Positions 16,167 through 24,707 of a stretch of 60,189 nt of DNA are shown here, piece after piece (position 1 is the first letter of the stretch; each line of letters begins with the position of its first letter). The stretch is taken from contig JAFAGU010000054.1 of the NCBI GenBank assembly GCA_019237595.1, positions 1-60,189 of the forward strand, in the 5' to 3' direction. The position numbers were made by a program, and so were the translations under genes. The stretch comes from Betaproteobacteria bacterium (GTDB lineage: Bacteria; Pseudomonadota; Gammaproteobacteria; Burkholderiales; SG8-39). The notes beneath the pieces were generated by a model. That model ran no database searches and was not told the origin of the DNA. It was given only the letters and a program-made list of their open reading frames with translations.

Positions 16167-17426
16167 CTACTTGGCGGCGGCGCGCACGACGCCCAGCCGC
16201 CGGCCGCGCGCCGGCTGCTTCAGCCTCGCCGGGGTGACGAGGTCGCGCACGAAGTTCGGCAGGGCGAACACGCCCTCGTGCGTCTCGCCGTTGTAGAAGC
16301 GCAGGTCCGAGAGCTTCCTCGCCTCGATGCGCCGGTCGATCTCGTCGGCGGTGAAAGCCTTGGGATCGAGCTTGTCGGAGCACACCGCCATGGCCCAAAG
16401 CGAGCCGTAGAGCGGGATGTACATGAGGTACGGCCGAATGATCCGGAAGACGCCGTTCAGGCGCTGAGCGAGCTCGGCCACGCGCTCGGGCCGTGCGACC
16501 GGGGAGCCGATGTGCAGCGTCAGCGCGCCGCCCGGCGCGAGGATGGCGCGGATTTGCTGGAAGAACTCGGCGGAGTAGAGCGCCTCGGCCGGCCCCATCG
16601 GATCGTTGAGGTCGAGGGCGACGAGGTCGAACTTCTCCTGCGTTTCCCGGACGAACTTCATCCCGTCCTCGACGAGGACGCGAAGCTTGGGATTCGAGAA
16701 GGCGCCGTTGTGCACGGCGTGGAAGTGCTTTTTCGCCACCTCGATCACGTCGCCGTCGATCTCCACCATCGTGACCTGCTCGACGCTCGGGTGCTTGAGC
16801 GCTTCCTCGGAGGAGCCGCCATCGCCGCCGCCGATGATGAGCACGCGCTTGGGCGCCGCGTGCGCCGTGAGCGCGGGGTGGACGAGATTCTCGTGGTAGA
16901 CGAACTCCTCCTTCTCGGAGGTCATGTTGAAGCCGTCGAGCCGGAAGAGCTTCCCGTAGTGCGGAGTCTCGTAGATCTGCATCTTCTGGAACCGCGTTTG
17001 CCACTCGCCGAGCTGCTTCGTCGCCTTGATGTAGAAGCCGGTCGTCTCGTTGAGCGGCTCCATGAGGAGATGCTCGCCGCGGTCCACCTCGTGCTTCGCG
17101 ACCTCGGTGGGCTGGAAATAGGCGACGAGCGCGTCGAAGAGCTTGCGCGCCTTGTCGGAGTTGTCCGCGCTGTAGTTGCACACGTACACGTCGAGCGTGA
17201 GCCCTTGCCGCTCGGGCCACGTGTGGATCGCGAGGTGCGACTCGGCGAGCACCACCGTGCCGGTGAAGCCCCCGCCCTCGAACGTATGGAAGCTCGCGTC
17301 CATGGTCGTGAGGCCGGAGGCCGAGACCATTTCGACGCACGTGGACTTGAAGCGCTCTCCGTCCAGGAGGAGCTGCGGATCGCAGCGGCAGCCGGTGAGG
17401 TCACCGATGAGATGCAGGCCGTTCAT
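16167..17426 (-). CDS. speDE: Fused S-adenosylmethionine decarboxylase / spermidine synthase
   Basis: One 419-aa chain that could make decarboxylated AdoMet and transfer its aminopropyl group to putrescine. Residues 1-130 are a class 1B AdoMet decarboxylase: the self-cleavage site Glu62-Ser63 (AESHLAIHTWPE), His68 and Cys83 match the numbers of the Thermotoga enzyme, which supports the ATG at 17426 preceded by GGAGG. Residues about 135-400 are a spermidine synthase: YHENLVHPAL, the AdoMet loop GGGDGGSSEEAL, VEID, and DLNDPMGPAEALYS, where D.NDP replaces the common DSTDP. An in-frame ATG further upstream would add about 33 residues and seems unlikely. Confidence 0.9.
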   Translation of the reverse strand: MNGLHLIGDLTGCRCDPQLLLDGERFKSTCVEMVSASGLTTMDASFHTFEGGGFTGTVVLAESHLAIHTWPERQGLTLDVYVCNYSADNSDKARKLFDALVAYFQPTEVAKHEVDRGEHLLMEPLNETTGFYIKATKQLGEWQTRFQKMQIYETPHYGKLFRLDGFNMTSEKEEFVYHENLVHPALTAHAAPKRVLIIGGGDGGSSEEALKHPSVEQVTMVEIDGDVIEVAKKHFHAVHNGAFSNPKLRVLVEDGMKFVRETQEKFDLVALDLNDPMGPAEALYSAEFFQQIRAILAPGGALTLHIGSPVARPERVAELAQRLNGVFRIIRPYLMYIPLYGSLWAMAVCSDKLDPKAFTADEIDRRIEARKLSDLRFYNGETHEGVFALPNFVRDLVTPARLKQPARGRRLGVVRAAAK

Positions 17427-17448
17427 CTTTTTATGCCCTCCGAAATGC

Positions 17449-17489
17449 GAAGGCGCAGCCCGCCGAAGAAAGAACCAGGCTGCGCCTTC
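17449..17489 (-). promoter_or_regulatory. Stem-loop in the speDE leader
   Basis: GAAGGCGCAGCC (17449-17460) and GGCTGCGCCTTC (17478-17489) form a perfect 12-bp stem with a 17-base loop. It ends a few bases before the GGAGG ribosome site of speDE. It lacks a U-tract on either strand, so it is more likely a leader structure than a simple terminator. The gap 17427-17563 holds nothing else recognised. Confidence 0.5.
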
Positions 17490-17563
17490 CATCCGCGCCT
17501 CGCGGCGCAAAACAGAGCTCTTCAATCCCGTTCAATTCGTTCAAAACCTCCTAAGCGCCCGAC

Positions 17564-18463
17564 TTATTCGCCGCGCATTTCCGCTGCCACGGCATCGATT
17601 AACCGACGAGCGATCGAGATTCTGCTTGGAAGTTTCGGTAAATGCAATACTTTGAACCAGTTAGCCGCCTCGATTTCCCCTTCCTGGGGCCGGATCTCGC
17701 CGTGCGCCCAGTCGCACACGAAGGCGATCATGAGCGAGTGCGGGAAGGGCCAGGACTGGCTCGCAAAGTAACGGATGTTGCTTACGCGCACGCCGACCTC
17801 CTCCTGCGTCTCCCGGGCCACGCACTGCTCGAGCGACTCGCCGGGCTCGACGAAGCCGGCAAGCGCGCTGTACATCCCCGGCGGGAAGTGCGGCGAGCGG
17901 CCGAGGAGGAGCTCGTCGCCCCGGCGCACGAGCATCATGACCGCCGGCGCCACCCTCGGGTAGGCGGAGAGCCCGCAGGCAGGACACGTGCGGGAGCGCT
18001 CGTCTTGCTTGGGCTGCGTGCGGGCGCCGCAGCGGCCGCAGAACTGGTGGGTGCGATCCCAGTCGACTAGCTGCAGCGCTCGGCCCGCCAGCGCGAAGTG
18101 CGCGTCGTCCAGCACCGAAAAGAGCGTCCTCAGCCCTTCCCAGCTGAGGCGCGGCCCCGGCGGCGGAGCGTCCTTCGGCAGTTCGGCCGCCCAGCAGTCG
18201 GTGCCCTTGAGCCGCCCTAGATATAGCGTTCTCAGAGCGCTGCTCCCCAACCAGTTGTAGTTTTTCTGCAACGCGTGCTCGCCCGGCAGCCGCGCCCAGG
18301 CCGGGCGTGCACGCACGCGCGGGTCGTCGGACGGTCGGTCGGCGGGCCCCATCTCGACGAGGAGCTGGTCGCCGCGGAAGACGAACCAGTGGCCTGCGCC
18401 CGGCGCATCGCAACGGCATGCGCTTTCGAATTCCGCGGGGGCGGAGAAGGGAAGCTCGAGCAT
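17564..18463 (-). CDS. nudC: NAD(+) / NADH pyrophosphatase (NudC-type Nudix hydrolase)
   Basis: Hydrolyses NADH to NMNH and AMP; homologues also remove NAD caps from RNA. The 299-aa protein has an N-terminal NUDIX-like domain, a four-Cys zinc ribbon (CGRCG...CPACG, about 142-163), the Nudix box GFVEPGESLEQCVARETQEEVG, and the NADH-specific motif SQSWPFPHSLM (usual form SQPWPFPxS, here Ser for Pro). It diverges from tkt with 27 bp between start codons. A TATACT box ends 7 bp before its ATG, so its mRNA may be leaderless. Confidence 0.93.
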   Translation of the reverse strand: MLELPFSAPAEFESACRCDAPGAGHWFVFRGDQLLVEMGPADRPSDDPRVRARPAWARLPGEHALQKNYNWLGSSALRTLYLGRLKGTDCWAAELPKDAPPPGPRLSWEGLRTLFSVLDDAHFALAGRALQLVDWDRTHQFCGRCGARTQPKQDERSRTCPACGLSAYPRVAPAVMMLVRRGDELLLGRSPHFPPGMYSALAGFVEPGESLEQCVARETQEEVGVRVSNIRYFASQSWPFPHSLMIAFVCDWAHGEIRPQEGEIEAANWFKVLHLPKLPSRISIARRLIDAVAAEMRGE

Positions 18464-18470
18464 CCGGCTC

Positions 18471-18478
18471 AGTATAAT
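18471..18478. promoter_or_regulatory. Overlapping divergent -10 boxes for nudC and tkt
   Basis: AGTATAAT reads TATAAT rightward (18473-18478, toward tkt) and TATACT leftward (18476-18471, toward nudC). The two start codons flank this single element, so both genes probably use one symmetric promoter core. Downstream of the rightward box is TTGCGCCTTCC. Confidence 0.6.
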
Positions 18479-18490
18479 TTGCGCCTTCCG

Positions 18491-20542
18491 ATGGAATCTC
18501 CGGTCATGGCCAAGGCGTCCGACGCCGAGCTGGCGAACGCGCTTCGCGCCCTCGCCATGGACGCGGTGGAAGCCGCCAAGTCAGGGCACCCGGGGATGCC
18601 GATGGGCATGGCCGAGATCGCCGTCGCCCTCTGGACCCGGCACCTGCGGCACAACCCGGCCGACCCCGCCTGGCCGAACCGCGACCGGTTCGTGCTCTCG
18701 AACGGGCACGGGTCCATGCTCCTGTACGGGCTCCTGCACCTCACGGGCTATCCGCTGCCGATGGAGGAGCTGCGCCGGTTCCGCCAGCTCGGGTCCAAGA
18801 CCCCCGGCCACCCGGAATTCGGCCACACGCCCGGGGTGGAGACCACCACCGGTCCCCTCGGGCAGGGCTTCGCCAACGCCGTAGGCATGGCGCTCGCCGA
18901 GAAGCTGCTGGCGGCGCGCTTCAACCGGCCCGGCGCGGAGCTCGTGGAGCATCACACCTACGTCTTCATGGGCGACGGCTGCATGATGGAAGGCATCTCC
19001 CACGAGGCGGCCTCCTTCGCCGGCACGATGGGCCTTTCGCGGCTCATCGCCTTCTACGACGACAACGGCATCTCGATCGACTCCGAGAAGGGCGAGATGC
19101 GCTACTGGTACAGCGACGACGTGCCCAAGCGCTTCGCCGCCTACGGCTGGCAGGTCATTCCAAACGTCGACGGACACGATGTGGAGGCGGTCGACAAGGC
19201 GATCCGCAAGGCGAAGCGCGAAGCGAAGCGTCCGAACGGCAGGCCGACGCTCATCTGCTGCAAGACGACGATCGCGAAGGGCGCGCCGAAGAAGGCGAAT
19301 ACCGGCGCGGCGCATGGCGCTCCCTTGGGCGCGGAAGAGGTCGCGGCGACGCGCGCGGCCATCGGCTGGAGCGCGGCGCCCTTCGAGGTTCCCGAGCACG
19401 TGAAGACCGGCTGGGATGCCCGCGAGGCGGGAAAGCGGTTGCAGCGCAGATGGAAAAAAGTCCGCGCGGCGTACGAAAAGCAGTTTCCCGCCGACGCAGC
19501 CGAGTTCGATCGCAGGGTCGCCGGAAACCTGCCGGGGGACTTCCTGGAGAAGTTCAAGGGCCTCCTCGAGGAAACGGATCGCAAGGCGGAGACGATCGCC
19601 ACGCGCAAGGCGTCGCAGAATGTCCTCGAGGCGCTCGTGCCCGCGCTGCCGGAGCTGCTCGGCGGGTCGGCGGACCTCACCGGCTCGAATCTCACCATGG
19701 TGAAGGCGTCCCGTCCGGTCGCGCCAGCGGCGCTTTGGAAGAACGAGCCTGGCAACCACGTCTTCTACGGCGTACGCGAGTTCGGCATGTGCGCGATGAT
19801 GAACGGGATCGCGCTGCACGGCGGGTTCATTCCCTACGGCGGCACGTTCCTCGTCTTTTCCGACTATGCGCGCAATGCGCTGCGCATGGCGGCGCTCATG
19901 AAGATCCGGGTCGTCTACGTGTTTACCCACGATTCGATCGGTCTCGGCGAGGACGGGCCCACGCACCAGCCGATCGAGCACGCCTCGAGCCTCAGGCTCA
20001 TTCCCAACCTGGACGTGTGGCGGCCCTGCGACACCGTGGAGACGGCGCTCGCCTGGAAGGCCGCGCTCGAGCGGACCGACGGGCCGACGGCGCTCCTCCT
20101 TTCGCGCCAGAACGTCGCCTTCTCCAGGCGCTCCTCCCTCGAGGACGCGGCGAAGGGCGGCTATGTTCTTTCGGAAGCGCCTTCGGGACCGTTGTCCGCG
20201 AAGGCGGTGATCCTCGCCACGGGCTCCGAGGTCCCGCTCGCGCTCGCGGCGCAAAAGCTGCTTGCGGAGACGCACCTGCCGGTACGGGTCGTGTCGATGC
20301 CCTCCACTACCGTCTTCGATCGCCAACCGGAGCACTACCGCAAGGCCGTGCTGGCGCCAGGCGTGCCGAAGGTGGCCGTGGAGGCGGGCGTAAGCGACTT
20401 CTGGCGCAAGTACGTCGGGCTGGAGGGCGCGGTGCTCGGCATCGACCGGTTCGGCGAGTCGGCACCGGCGGCGGATGCGTTCCGGCATTTCGGGTTCAGC
20501 GCCGACAAGGTGGCGCAGCTCGTCCGAAGCGTGGTGGGATGA
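18491..20542 (+). CDS. tkt: Transketolase
   Basis: Thiamine-diphosphate enzyme moving two-carbon units in the pentose phosphate or Calvin cycle. The 683-aa product carries SGHPGMPMGMA, the ThDP/Mg motif GDGCMMEGISHEA with DDNGISID, and GLGEDGPTHQPIEH in the pyrimidine domain. Two start codons compete: ATG at 18491 and ATG at 18506 (MAKASDAEL). The second gives a family-like N-terminus, and the first lies only 12 bp after the -10 box. It heads the run to gap, pgk, yjbQ and pyk. Confidence 0.96.
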   Translation: MESPVMAKASDAELANALRALAMDAVEAAKSGHPGMPMGMAEIAVALWTRHLRHNPADPAWPNRDRFVLSNGHGSMLLYGLLHLTGYPLPMEELRRFRQLGSKTPGHPEFGHTPGVETTTGPLGQGFANAVGMALAEKLLAARFNRPGAELVEHHTYVFMGDGCMMEGISHEAASFAGTMGLSRLIAFYDDNGISIDSEKGEMRYWYSDDVPKRFAAYGWQVIPNVDGHDVEAVDKAIRKAKREAKRPNGRPTLICCKTTIAKGAPKKANTGAAHGAPLGAEEVAATRAAIGWSAAPFEVPEHVKTGWDAREAGKRLQRRWKKVRAAYEKQFPADAAEFDRRVAGNLPGDFLEKFKGLLEETDRKAETIATRKASQNVLEALVPALPELLGGSADLTGSNLTMVKASRPVAPAALWKNEPGNHVFYGVREFGMCAMMNGIALHGGFIPYGGTFLVFSDYARNALRMAALMKIRVVYVFTHDSIGLGEDGPTHQPIEHASSLRLIPNLDVWRPCDTVETALAWKAALERTDGPTALLLSRQNVAFSRRSSLEDAAKGGYVLSEAPSGPLSAKAVILATGSEVPLALAAQKLLAETHLPVRVVSMPSTTVFDRQPEHYRKAVLAPGVPKVAVEAGVSDFWRKYVGLEGAVLGIDRFGESAPAADAFRHFGFSADKVAQLVRSVVG

Positions 20543-20620
20543 GGACTTGAACGCCGCGCAAACCGGCGCGGCGCGTCGAGGTCATATCGGTATGGCAAGC
20601 GATCCAGCGCAGGAGCAACG

Positions 20621-21634
20621 ATGACCATCAAGGTAGCGATCAACGGGTTCGGCCGCATCGGCCGCAACATCCTCAGGGCCCACTACGAGGGCGGCAAGAA
20701 GCAGGGCCTCGAGTTCGTGGCGATCAACGACCTCGGCGATGCGGCGACGAACGCCCACCTCCTCAAATACGACACCGTGCACGGACCTTTCCGGGGCTCC
20801 GTGCGGGTCGAGGGCGACTCGCTCGTGGCGAACGACGATCGCATCAAGGTCGTCGCCGAGCGCGACCCGGGCAAGCTTCCGTGGAAGGCGCTCGGGGTAG
20901 ACGTCGTCCTGGAGTGCACCGGCCTTTTCACGAGCAAGGCAAAGGCGAGCGCGCACGTCGCGGCGGGGGCGAAGAAGGTGATCATCTCCGCGCCAGCAGA
21001 AAAGGACGTGGACCGCACGGTCGTCTTCGGCGTGAACCACAAGGACCTGAAAGCGGGCGATACGGTCATCTCCAATGCCTCGTGCACGACCAACTGCCTC
21101 GCGCCGCTCGTGAAGGCGCTGGACGACCGCATCGGCGTGGTGTCGGGCCTCATGACGACCATCCATTCCTACACCAACGACCAGGTGCTCACCGACGTCT
21201 TCCACAAGGACCTGCGCCGCGCGCGCTCGGCGACCCACAACCAGATCCCCACGAAGACAGGCGCCGCGGCCGCCGTCGGCCTCGTGCTCCCGCACCTCAA
21301 CGGCAAGCTCGACGGATTCTCGATTCGCGTCCCGACCATCAACGTCTCGCTCGTGGACCTCGTTTTCGTCGCGAAGAGGAAGACGAACGTCGACGAGGTG
21401 AACGCGGCCGTGAAGCAGGCCTCGGAAACGGACTTGAAGGGCATTCTCGAGTACAGCGCCGAGCCGCTCGTCTCGTCGGACTTCAACCACCACCCGGCGA
21501 GCTCGGTCTTCGACGCGACTATCACCAAGGTGGCCGACGGCACGCTCGTGAAGGTGTACTCCTGGTACGACAATGAGTGGGGCTTCTCGAACCGCATGCT
21601 CGACGTGACCGCGGCGCTGATGCACGCGAAGTAG
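20621..21634 (+). CDS. gap: Glyceraldehyde-3-phosphate dehydrogenase, type I
   Basis: Phosphorylating GAPDH of glycolysis or gluconeogenesis. The 337-aa product has the cofactor loop NGFGRIGR (8-15), Asp37 in AINDLGD consistent with NAD preference, catalytic Cys155 in SNASCTTNC, and the C-terminal SWYDNEWGFSNRM. It starts after a GGAGC site 78 bp downstream of tkt; that gap shows no terminator. Confidence 0.97.
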   Translation: MTIKVAINGFGRIGRNILRAHYEGGKKQGLEFVAINDLGDAATNAHLLKYDTVHGPFRGSVRVEGDSLVANDDRIKVVAERDPGKLPWKALGVDVVLECTGLFTSKAKASAHVAAGAKKVIISAPAEKDVDRTVVFGVNHKDLKAGDTVISNASCTTNCLAPLVKALDDRIGVVSGLMTTIHSYTNDQVLTDVFHKDLRRARSATHNQIPTKTGAAAAVGLVLPHLNGKLDGFSIRVPTINVSLVDLVFVAKRKTNVDEVNAAVKQASETDLKGILEYSAEPLVSSDFNHHPASSVFDATITKVADGTLVKVYSWYDNEWGFSNRMLDVTAALMHAK

Positions 21635-21662
21635 CCGGGCGATCCCGCTCCGGGCGAGCCTC

Positions 21663-22826
21663 ATGAAGTTCAAGCGCATGTCGGAGGTGGACCTGCGAGG
21701 CAAGCGGGTCTTCATCCGGGCCGACCTCAACGTGCCGTGCGAGGGCGGGCGGATCACGGACGACACGCGGATCCGCGCTTCCGTCCCGGGCATCGAGGAA
21801 GCGATCGCGAAGGGCGCGGCGGTCATGGTCGCCTCGCACCTCGGGCGGCCGAAGGAGGGCAGCTTCGATCCGGCCGATTCGCTTGCCCCGGTGGCGCAGC
21901 GCCTCTCCGAGCTCATGGAGCGCAAGGTGCCCCTCGTGCGCGACTGGCTGGGCGGCGTCGATGTTTCGCCGGGCGAGGCCGTGCTCCTCGAGAACTGCCG
22001 CTTCAACAAGGGCGAAAAGGCGGACGACGAAGCGCTCGCCAGGAAGGTAGCGTCGCTTTGCGACGTGTATGTCAACGACGCTTTCGGCGCCGCGCACCGC
22101 GCCGAAGCCACGACCCACGGCGTCGCGCGCTTCGCGAAGGTCGCGTGCGCCGGGCCGCTCATGGCGGCCGAGCTCGACGCGCTCGGAAAGGCGCTTTCTA
22201 GCCCGGCACGACCGCTCGTGGCGCTCGTGGGCGGCTCCAAGGTCTCGACGAAGCTCACCGTGCTTGGCGAGCTCGCAAAGAAGGTCGACGCCCTGATCGT
22301 CGGCGGCGGCATCGCGAACACGTTCCTCCTCGCGGCCGGAAAGCCGATCGGCAAGTCGCTCGCCGAGCCGGCGCTCGTCGAGGAGGCGAAGCGCATCGCC
22401 GCGGCGACGCACGTGCCAATCCCCGAGGACGTAGTGGTCGCGGTCGAGGCCTCGGCGCGGGCCAGGAGCTCGATCAAATCGCCGGACGAGGTCCACGGCG
22501 ACGAGATGATCCTCGATATCGGCCCGCGCACCGCGGCCGCGCTCGCCGAGCGCCTGAGGGCCGCGGGCACGATCGTCTGGAACGGACCGCTCGGAATGTT
22601 CGAGCTCGACGCATTTGCCAAGGGAACGCACGAAGTGGGCCGCGCCATCGCCCAATCCGGGGCTTTTTCCATTGCGGGCGGAGGCGACACGGTCGCGGCC
22701 ATCCACAAGTTCGGACTGGAGCGCGGCATCGACTACATTTCGACCGCTGGCGGCGCGTTCCTCGAGTTTCTCGAGGGAAAGACGCTTCCGGCGGTGGCGG
22801 CGCTCGAAGCGCGCGCCAATGGTTGA
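21663..22826 (+). CDS. pgk: Phosphoglycerate kinase
   Basis: Interconverts 1,3-bisphosphoglycerate and 3-phosphoglycerate with ADP/ATP. The 387-aa protein is full length: RADLNVPCEGGRITDDTRI near the N-terminus, the substrate loop ASHLGRPKEG, LLENCRFNKGEK, hinge VGGSKVSTKL, and the nucleotide loop AGGGDTVAAI followed by STAGGAFLEFLEGK. Its 3' end overlaps yjbQ by 8 bp. Confidence 0.97.
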   Translation: MKFKRMSEVDLRGKRVFIRADLNVPCEGGRITDDTRIRASVPGIEEAIAKGAAVMVASHLGRPKEGSFDPADSLAPVAQRLSELMERKVPLVRDWLGGVDVSPGEAVLLENCRFNKGEKADDEALARKVASLCDVYVNDAFGAAHRAEATTHGVARFAKVACAGPLMAAELDALGKALSSPARPLVALVGGSKVSTKLTVLGELAKKVDALIVGGGIANTFLLAAGKPIGKSLAEPALVEEAKRIAAATHVPIPEDVVVAVEASARARSSIKSPDEVHGDEMILDIGPRTAAALAERLRAAGTIVWNGPLGMFELDAFAKGTHEVGRAIAQSGAFSIAGGGDTVAAIHKFGLERGIDYISTAGGAFLEFLEGKTLPAVAALEARANG

Positions 22827-23217
22827 GCGAGTCTGGGTCGACACGCGCGGCCGCGGCCTTCACGAGATCACGGCGATGGTCGCCGCAAAGGTGAAGATCG
22901 TCGAGGGCCTGTGCACCTTGTTCGTGCGCCACACTTCGGCGAGCCTCGTCGTCCAGGAGAACGCCGACCCGAGCGCGAAGGCGGACCTCGAGCGCTGGCT
23001 CGACCGGCTGGTGCCCGACGGCGATCCGTTTTACCGGCACGACACCGAAGGCCCGGACGACATGCCGGGCCACATCAAGGCCGCGCTGACGGCAACCTCG
23101 CTCTCGATCCCGGTGCTCGAAGGGCGGCTCGCGCTCGGCACGTGGCAGGGCATCTACCTTTGGGAACACCGCCTGCGCGGCTCGCGCAGGGAAGTGGTGT
23201 TGCACATCGGTCCTTGA
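22819..23217 (+). CDS. yjbQ: YjbQ / UPF0047 family protein
   Basis: A 132-aa member of a small widespread family; E. coli YjbQ has weak thiamine-phosphate synthase activity, and its real role is unclear. Motifs are GLCTLFVRHTSASLVVQENADPS, RHDTEGPDDMPGHIKAALT and the C-terminal GTWQGIYLWEHR; the conserved histidines are present. The ATG lies inside the last codons of pgk. Transketolase upstream needs thiamine diphosphate, which may be coincidental. Confidence 0.88.
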   Translation: MVERVWVDTRGRGLHEITAMVAAKVKIVEGLCTLFVRHTSASLVVQENADPSAKADLERWLDRLVPDGDPFYRHDTEGPDDMPGHIKAALTATSLSIPVLEGRLALGTWQGIYLWEHRLRGSRREVVLHIGP

Positions 23218-23226
23218 GCGGATAAC

Positions 23227-23267
23227 TTTCGCCCTTCCCCTTTCGCTCTCTTTCTCGTTCTCTTCCC
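23227..23267 (+). promoter_or_regulatory. Pyrimidine-rich leader directly before pyk, no Shine-Dalgarno
   Basis: The 41 bases before the pyk ATG are almost entirely C and T, ending TCGTTCTCTTCCC, with only three G residues. No purine-rich ribosome site is present within 20 bases of the start. Translation may rely on S1 binding to the pyrimidine tract or on the upstream gene. Confidence 0.4.
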
Positions 23268-24707
23268 ATGGTGCGCAGTACCAAGATCGTTGCCACGCTT
23301 GGCCCGGCCTCGAGCGAGCCCGTGGTGCTGGAACGGATGATCCGAGCCGGCGTGGACGTCGTGCGGCTCAATTTTTCGCACGGCACGGCGGAGGACCACC
23401 TGAAGCGCGCCGAGCTCGTGAAGGAGCTCGCGCGCAAGACCGGGCGCACGGTCGCCATCCTGTGCGACCTCCAGGGGCCGAAGATCCGCGTCGGCAAGTT
23501 CAAGGAAGGCAAGGTCACGCTCGAGAAGGGGCAGCGCTTCGTCCTCGACGCGAACTGCGAGCTCGGCGACAAGGAGCGCGCGGGGCTCGACTACAAGGAG
23601 CTGCCGCGGGACGTGGAGCCCGGCGCGGTGCTCCTCCTCGACGACGGGAAGATCGTCCTCGACGTGGCGGAGGTGCGCGGCGCCGAGGTCCACACCAAGG
23701 TGCGCCATGGCGGCGTGCTCTCCAACAACAAGGGGATCAACCGCCAGGGCGGCGGCCTCACGGCGCCCGCGCTCACCGCCAAGGACATGGAGGACATCAA
23801 GACCGCGGCACGGCTCCAGGCCGACTACCTCGCGGTTTCGTTCCCGAAGAGCGGCGCCGACATGTACATGGCGCGCGAGCTCATGCGCGCGGCGGGAGGC
23901 CGGTCGTTCCTCATCGCCAAGATCGAGCGCGCCGAAGCGGTGGGCGAAAGCGCGCTCGTGGACATCATGCGCGGGTCCGACGGCATCATGGTGGCTCGCG
24001 GCGACCTCGCGGTCGAGGTCGGCGATGCCTCCGTTCCCGCCTTGCAAAAGAAGATGATCCGGCTTGCCCGCGAGCACAACAAGCTGACGATCACCGCGAC
24101 GCAGATGATGGAGTCGATGATCTCGAGCCCGGTGCCCACGCGCGCCGAGGTTTCCGACGTGGCCAACGCGGTCCTCGACGGTACGGATGCGGTGATGACC
24201 TCCGCGGAGACGGCGAGCGGGCGCTACCCGGTCGAGACGATCGAGGCGATGGCGCGCGTGTGCGTGGAGGCAGAGCAGACGCAGCCGCTCAACCTCGAGC
24301 AGGACTTCCTGAACCGCGTGTTCACGCGGGTCGACCAGTCGATCGCCATGGCGGCGCTCTTCACCGCCTACCACCTTAAGGTGAAGGCGATTGCTTCCCT
24401 CACCGAGTCTGGCTCCACGGCGCTGTGGATGAGCCGCCTGAATTGCGGCGTGCCGATCTACGCCCTCACCTCGCAGACGGCGACTCGTTATCGTTGCGCG
24501 CTTTTCCGCGACGTCTATCCGCTCATGGTGAAGTACGTCGGCCACGACCGCGAGGAGCTCCTGCGCGAGGCGGAGAAGGTGCTGGTCGAGAGCGGGGTCG
24601 TCAAGGAAGGCGACATCATCGTGCTGACCATCGGCGAGCCTATCGGCAAGAGCGGCGGCACGAACACGATGAAGATCGTCAAAGTGGGCGAGCACCTGCG
24701 GGCGTGA
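23268..24707 (+). CDS. pyk: Pyruvate kinase
   Basis: Transfers phosphate from phosphoenolpyruvate to ADP. The 479-aa protein opens with MVRSTKIVATLGPAS, carries NFSHGTAEDH, DLQGPKIRVG, the catalytic-lysine signature FLIAKIERAEAVG, MVARGDLAVEVG, and TATQMMESMI. The C-terminal regulatory domain ends with SGGTNTMKIVKVG. A GTG directly after the ATG is an alternative start. The stop overlaps the TPR gene (GTGA at 24704-24707). In several relatives fba follows here; in this window it is 34 kb away. Confidence 0.96.
   Translation: MVRSTKIVATLGPASSEPVVLERMIRAGVDVVRLNFSHGTAEDHLKRAELVKELARKTGRTVAILCDLQGPKIRVGKFKEGKVTLEKGQRFVLDANCELGDKERAGLDYKELPRDVEPGAVLLLDDGKIVLDVAEVRGAEVHTKVRHGGVLSNNKGINRQGGGLTAPALTAKDMEDIKTAARLQADYLAVSFPKSGADMYMARELMRAAGGRSFLIAKIERAEAVGESALVDIMRGSDGIMVARGDLAVEVGDASVPALQKKMIRLAREHNKLTITATQMMESMISSPVPTRAEVSDVANAVLDGTDAVMTSAETASGRYPVETIEAMARVCVEAEQTQPLNLEQDFLNRVFTRVDQSIAMAALFTAYHLKVKAIASLTESGSTALWMSRLNCGVPIYALTSQTATRYRCALFRDVYPLMVKYVGHDREELLREAEKVLVESGVVKEGDIIVLTIGEPIGKSGGTNTMKIVKVGEHLRA

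Noticed and set aside
18581..20488. 635-codon minus-strand frame opposite tkt, and a similar 532-codon frame opposite pyk (23154-24752)
   Set aside because: Both are antisense shadows of clear enzymes with intact motifs; high GC removes stop codons from the opposite strand.
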